Source: Runella limosa DSM 17973 (GTDB taxonomy: Bacteria > Bacteroidota > Bacteroidia > Cytophagales > Spirosomataceae). From it: 64,000 bases of DNA. Positions 60,716 through 64,000 of this stretch are shown here, in pieces. The DNA is taken from the NCBI RefSeq assembly GCF_000482465.1, contig NZ_KI519420.1, positions 1,124,833-1,188,832 of the forward strand, written 5' to 3'. Numbering within the stretch: the first letter of the stretch is position 1; each line of letters starts with the position of its first letter. The notes under the pieces are model-generated. The model saw nothing but the letters and a program-made list of their open reading frames with translations. It searched no databases and was not told where the DNA came from. A program made the translations under genes and the position numbers.

Positions 60716-61039
60716 TTAAAGGTCTTCCATGTAGTCAGTAGAGCTTGGGTTCCGCCGTTCATGAAGAATATCTAGAATAATAATACGCTCAGTTTCTACA
60801 TAAAAATATACTTTGTAGCTTTTCATTATTCTAGCGTACCGAAATATTTTCTTCGTCTGAGAGATTCTCGCAACGGAATGGAAAGTAGGTCGCTCACAAA
60901 TATCTTGAACTACATCTACAATGTCTTTTTGGAACTTCTGACTACTTTGGTATGAATTTCCTTTTAGGAACTCATATATCTCTTTGAAATGGTCACGAAA
61001 CCTTTCGGTTACCTCAACTGGATAAGGATTTACTTCCAT
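60716..61039 (-). CDS. RelE/ParE-family toxin
   Basis: A 107-residue protein with the RelE/ParE fold: VEVTERFRDHFKEIYEFLKG at the start, a central helix, then KIFRYARIMKSYKVYFYVET and RIIILDILHERRNPSS. The last strand with His-Glu-Arg-Arg is the usual ParE/RelE end. It is preceded by an antitoxin gene that overlaps its start by ten bases, the antitoxin-first order common for this family. The toxin inhibits translation (RelE) or gyrase (ParE); which one cannot be told. Confidence 0.85.
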   Translation of the reverse strand: MEVNPYPVEVTERFRDHFKEIYEFLKGNSYQSSQKFQKDIVDVVQDICERPTFHSVARISQTKKIFRYARIMKSYKVYFYVETERIIILDILHERRNPSSTDYMEDL

Positions 61040-61251
61040 TCTGCCATTTCTTTTTTAAAATCCTCGAATGATATGCGTTTATCTGTCAGAGCATCTTCTA
61101 AATGCGCCTCTAGCTCTTGAGAAGACAGGGCGTTTCCTCCAATAAATTCATCTTCCGAAATTTCAATTTTTTCGACGTGCAGCCGCTTGGCTAACTGAAC
61201 GACAAGTTCCACATCTTCTTTACTCAGAATTTCTAATCTCACGACTGTCAT
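61030..61251 (-). CDS. Antitoxin of a RelE/ParE pair
   Basis: A 73-residue acidic protein that overlaps the downstream toxin gene by ten bases. It has no ribbon-helix-helix or HTH that I can identify, though LEILSKEDVELVVQLAKRLH may form a first helix; the C-terminal half (AHLEDALTDKRISFEDFKKE) is acidic and helical, as in the part of antitoxins that wraps the toxin. The call rests mainly on size, overlap and order. The pair lies between recG and the isomerase genes. Confidence 0.75.
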   Translation of the reverse strand: MTVVRLEILSKEDVELVVQLAKRLHVEKIEISEDEFIGGNALSSQELEAHLEDALTDKRISFEDFKKEMAEWK

Positions 61252-61343
61252 GGTCTTGTTTTTTTAGTAAAAGTAACCTTTAAAGAGTATTTTTCCAACA
61301 ATTCTTCGCTTTTGGTACTAACGTCCAAGCTCCTCCGTTTTCT

Positions 61344-62204
61344 ATGAATCGTCGCGATGCCCTCCGCCAAACGGCGCTCCTAAGTGCCACTTATTTCACG
61401 GCTCCTTTTGACCCGTTATCCGACTCTCTTCGGCGAAGCTATCCGCTAGGTGCCTGCGATTGGTCATTGCAAAGAGCCTGTAATCCAGCCGTTTTTATGT
61501 ATGCCAAAAAGATAGGACTGGACGGTGTACAACTCAGCTATAATTCTCGCTCCGACGAAAGCTACCTATTACGCCCCGAAAACCAGCAAGTCATGCTGGA
61601 AGCGGCAAAAAAATCGGGAGTAAAAATTGCTAGTTTGGCCATTGGCGAACTCAATCGCGTTCCGCTCAAATCGGAAGCTCGCACTGTCGATTGGGTAAGT
61701 GGCAGCATCGACGCCGCTAAAGCATTAAAAGTAAAAGTGGTCTTACTAGCCTTCTTTTCGCAGGGAGATTTACGCAACGACGAAGCTGGCAAAAAAGTAG
61801 TCATTGAACGCCTCAAAAGCCTGATACCGAAAGCCGAAAAACAGGGCATTACCCTCGCCATTGAGTCTTATTTAAGTGCTCAAGAGCACCTCGATATTAT
61901 TGAAGCAGTGGACTCTCCTAACCTCAAAGTCTATTACGACCCGCGCAACGCCGCCGACGCAGGCCACGACCCATATACTGAAATTCCTTTATTGGGTAAA
62001 CGAAAACTTATCTGTGAAGTACATCTCAAAGAAAACGGCGCGTTGCTCGGACAAGGTTCAATCGACTGGCCTCGCATCAGACAGCTGCTCAACGAAATTC
62101 ATTTCAAAGGGTGGGCGCAGCTCGAAGGGGCTATGCCGCCAGGCAAAACGTTGGATGAAGCATATCCCCAAAATGTGCAGTACGCGCGAAAAATTGTGGG
62201 GTAA
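61344..62204 (+). CDS. Sugar phosphate isomerase/epimerase-like TIM-barrel protein (1)
   Basis: A 286-residue protein with an RR-containing leader (NRRDALRQTALLSATYF), so export by the Tat pathway is possible. The TIM barrel of the xylose isomerase-like (AP endonuclease 2) family is visible: KKIGLDGVQLSYNSRSDE, KIASLAIGELNRVPL, IPKAEKQGITLAIESYLS with the metal-site Glu, VYYDPRNAADAGHDPYTEI and HFKGWAQLEGAMPPG. The substrate is unknown, most likely a sugar or cyclitol. It is followed 60 bases later by a second member of the same family. Confidence 0.85.
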   Translation: MNRRDALRQTALLSATYFTAPFDPLSDSLRRSYPLGACDWSLQRACNPAVFMYAKKIGLDGVQLSYNSRSDESYLLRPENQQVMLEAAKKSGVKIASLAIGELNRVPLKSEARTVDWVSGSIDAAKALKVKVVLLAFFSQGDLRNDEAGKKVVIERLKSLIPKAEKQGITLAIESYLSAQEHLDIIEAVDSPNLKVYYDPRNAADAGHDPYTEIPLLGKRKLICEVHLKENGALLGQGSIDWPRIRQLLNEIHFKGWAQLEGAMPPGKTLDEAYPQNVQYARKIVG

Positions 62205-62264
62205 ACGAGTTTTTTTCGCCCTAATGAAGTAGATAACAACCATTTAAAAATATCACTGTCAACC

Positions 62265-63194
62265 ATGAATCGTCGTCAATTTATTGGAACTACGCTCGTT
62301 GGAAGTACGCTGGCTCCGTCGGCTTTTGCCACAAATGCTGCCCCCGTGGCTGCTTCGCCCAAGATTTTTGTTTTTTCTAAAATGTTCCAATGGATTGAAG
62401 ACTATGACCAACTCGCCGCCACCATTGCAGGCATTGGCTTCGACGGGCTCGACCTTACCGTTCGCCCTGCGGGGCACGTCTTACCCGAACGCGTAGAGGA
62501 AGATTTGCCCAAGGCCGTCGCTGCGTTCAAAAAGCATAAACTTGAAATTCCGATGATGGTGACCACGATTTTGGACGCCGATGCGCAGTCGGAACGTATT
62601 CTCAAAACGGCCAAGTCTCTTGGTATCAAGCACTATCGCATGGGATGGTATCCGTACGACCTCAAAAAAGAAATCGCTCCCCAAAGCGTTGCCATTGGTC
62701 AACGAATCAAAGCCGTAGCTGCCTTGAACGAGAAATACGGGATGGTGGGTCACTACCAAAACCACTCGGGTAACTACTTTGGGGCATCGTTGTGGGATTT
62801 TCACCAGCAACTTCAAAGCATAACATCGTCGGCCATTGGCTGCCAGTATGATATTAACCATGCCACTGCCGAGGCAGGAGGTTCGTGGGAAACGGGGCTT
62901 CACTTGATTGCGCCCCACATCAAATCACTGGCCATCAAGGATTTTTACTGGACAAAAAACAATGGAAAATGGGGCAAACTTGGCTGTCCACTGGGCGAAG
63001 GAGTCGTCAATTGGAAACGCTATTTTGAAATTTGGAAGCATTACAATTTCCAAGTACCCATCACGATGCACTACGAGTACCCGCTCGGGGGAGCGGAAAA
63101 TGGGGCAAAAAAACTCAGCATTCCGTCGCAAGACCTCATCACTGCGATGAAGAAAGACTTGGTATTATTTAAAGAGTGGGTCGCAAAGGTCTAA
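62265..63194 (+). CDS. Sugar phosphate isomerase/epimerase-like TIM-barrel protein (2)
   Basis: A 309-residue protein with a twin-arginine leader (NRRQFIGTTLVGSTLAPS), so Tat export is likely. Barrel features: AGIGFDGLDLTVRPAGHVLP, KSLGIKHYRMGWYPY, the metal-site region MVGHYQNHSGNYFGASLWDF, CQYDINHATAEAGGSWETGL and SLAIKDFYWTKNNGKWG. Its last part contains VPITMHYEYPLGGAENGAKK, a usual closing element of this group. It resembles the preceding gene in fold but not closely in sequence, so it is a paralogue rather than a recent duplicate. A hairpin ends the transcript. Confidence 0.88.
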   Translation: MNRRQFIGTTLVGSTLAPSAFATNAAPVAASPKIFVFSKMFQWIEDYDQLAATIAGIGFDGLDLTVRPAGHVLPERVEEDLPKAVAAFKKHKLEIPMMVTTILDADAQSERILKTAKSLGIKHYRMGWYPYDLKKEIAPQSVAIGQRIKAVAALNEKYGMVGHYQNHSGNYFGASLWDFHQQLQSITSSAIGCQYDINHATAEAGGSWETGLHLIAPHIKSLAIKDFYWTKNNGKWGKLGCPLGEGVVNWKRYFEIWKHYNFQVPITMHYEYPLGGAENGAKKLSIPSQDLITAMKKDLVLFKEWVAKV

Positions 63195-63233
63195 CCGAAG
63201 GCTTTTTAACTTCGGTAAAGTTTTAGACCTTTG
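63183..63233 (+). terminator. Nested hairpin terminator after the isomerase pair
   Basis: CAAAGGTCTAA (63183-63193) pairs with TTAGACCTTTG (63223-63233) around an inner CCGAAG/CTTCGG hairpin (63195-63200 and 63210-63215). The isomerase stop codon (63192-63194) lies at the inner end of the first arm, and CCGAAGTTTTT follows. Confidence 0.65.
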
Positions 63234-63260
63234 CCGAAGTTTTTGGCTTATACTATTTTC

Positions 63261-63881
63261 ATGCACATCTTCATCGACCAACTTGGCAAACGTTTCAACC
63301 GCGAATGGATTTTTCGGAACTTTAGCCACCACCTCCAAAGCGGGAAAAGTTATACGTTTGTTGGCTCCAACGGAAGTGGAAAATCTACCCTTCTTCAAGT
63401 ACTTTCAGGAGCAACACCCTCTAGCGAAGGAAAAATTAACTACGTTATTGACAATCAAACGACTGAAGAAGATAAGTGGTACAAGCAGTTGGTCATTGCG
63501 GCACCTTATCTCGAACTCATCGAGGAGTTTACGCTTACTGAACTCTTAAATTTTCACGCGGGTTTTAAACCTCTCAAACCGTCGATTTCGCAAGCCCAAA
63601 TCATCGACCAACTTGAACTAACGGCCTCTAAAGACAAAGCAATTAAGTATTTTTCGTCGGGAATGAAACAACGCTTAAAGCTTGCCTTGGCGTTTTATTC
63701 GGATGTGCCCGTGGTTATGCTCGATGAGCCTACGTCTAACCTCGATGCACGGTGGTCGGCCTGGTATTTGGAACAAGTGCAACAGCTTTCCTCCAATCAA
63801 TTGGTTCTTATTTGCTCCAACGTACCTGCTGAATACGATTTTTGCGACGAAGTCATCAACGTATCTGACTATAAGTCCTAA
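63261..63881 (+). CDS. ABC transporter ATP-binding protein
   Basis: A 206-residue ABC ATPase of CcmA-like size. Walker A is VGSNGSGKST near residue 35, the signature is a variant FSSGMKQRLKLALAFYSD in place of the usual LSGGQ, and Walker B is VVMLDEPTSNLD. The Q-loop region is weak. The ATG at 63261 was chosen; the frame is open ten codons further up. No permease gene lies within the window, so the partner may be beyond the right edge. The transported substrate is unknown. Confidence 0.88.
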   Translation: MHIFIDQLGKRFNREWIFRNFSHHLQSGKSYTFVGSNGSGKSTLLQVLSGATPSSEGKINYVIDNQTTEEDKWYKQLVIAAPYLELIEEFTLTELLNFHAGFKPLKPSISQAQIIDQLELTASKDKAIKYFSSGMKQRLKLALAFYSDVPVVMLDEPTSNLDARWSAWYLEQVQQLSSNQLVLICSNVPAEYDFCDEVINVSDYKS

Positions 63882-63894
63882 ATGCCCTAAGTGC

Positions 63895-63995
63895 TCGTGG
63901 ATTCTCAAATCCACGAAAGAGGTTTCTCAAAACCTCGTTAAATCTACAGCGCTTGGTTTTGAGAAACCAAGTGGGGTGGTTAGGAGTAACCACCC
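63895..63995. repeat. Row of four short hairpins with similar tetraloops
   Basis: Four perfect inverted repeats stand in a row at the right edge: 63895-63916 (9-bp stem, loop CTCA), 63919-63936 (7-bp, CTCA), 63952-63971 (8-bp, TGAG) and 63974-63995 (9-bp, GGAG). The TGAG loop is the reverse complement of CTCA, so the third is the same type in the other orientation. They fill the spacer after the ABC gene. Confidence 0.75.
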
Positions 63996-64000
63996 GCACA

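Noticed and set aside
63895..63995. CRISPR array at the row of hairpins
   Set aside because: The units differ in length and sequence, there is no constant repeat with spacers, and no cas gene is near.

Overview
The window looks like chromosome of a Gram-negative member of the phylum Bacteroidota, most likely Cytophagales (a Runella- or Spirosoma-like organism; the genus cannot be fixed from sequence alone). The main reasons are two SusC/SusD nutrient-uptake loci, a gliding-motility lipoprotein (GldH), a secreted protease with a type IX secretion (T9SS) sorting tail, a fused lpxC-fabZ gene, LytS/LytTR-type two-component genes, and -7 promoter boxes of the Bacteroidota form TAnnTTTG in front of at least ten genes. 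No rRNA, CRISPR array, prophage or transposase gene was seen; there is one tRNA (Leu, anticodon CAA).

Layout. 1-5.7 kb: end of a SusC gene, SusD, two small lipoproteins and an M43 metalloprotease, which together look like a protein- or peptide-degrading surface locus. 5.9-8.8 kb: siroheme-dependent sulfite/nitrite reductase followed by the methyltransferase that makes its cofactor precursor. 8.9-10.4 kb: MFS exporter and a tiny Cys-rich DUF5522-type protein. 10.5-14.7 kb: a propeller-type LytS-like sensor kinase, its LytTR regulator and a stand-alone LytTR protein. 14.8-20.3 kb: a 1592-residue LamG/SLH/RHS surface protein with an AT-rich tip, and a short single-YD-repeat companion. 20.4-22.3 kb: Rpn-type nuclease and an unknown gene. 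22.6-27.4 kb: mutS, gldH and a flippase. 27.5-29.0 kb: a three-gene cassette that reads as toxin, antitoxin and SecB-like chaperone. 29.3-35.2 kb: cysteine synthase and a complete SusC/SusD pair. 35.5-43.8 kb: OmpA-type envelope protein, MacA-like adaptor with a TolC-like channel, serine hydrolase, MATE exporter. 44-47.7 kb: DnaQ-like exonuclease, a secreted protein usually mislabelled asparagine synthetase B, a MacB-like permease, tRNA-Leu. 47.8-52.4 kb: lipid A genes lpxD, lpxC-fabZ, lpxA behind an HD phosphohydrolase. 52.4-63.9 kb: cyclophilin, NtrC-like regulator without HTH, hisIE, pcrA/uvrD, recG, a RelE/ParE toxin-antitoxin pair, two TIM-barrel isomerases and an ABC ATPase.

Between the genes lie several repeat families. 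The clearest is a MITE-like element present as two full copies in opposite orientations (22400-22630 and 57630-57799), with a solo end at 42470-42503 that supplies the stop codon of the MATE gene. Others are quasi-palindromic low-complexity spacers and a row of four short hairpins at the right edge.

The observations most worth following up are the toxin-antitoxin-chaperone cassette, the MITE-like family, the near-identical palindromic motif in front of both RHS-type genes, and the non-catalytic C-terminal module on the reductase. All functional calls rest on reading motifs and known family features; no database search was possible.
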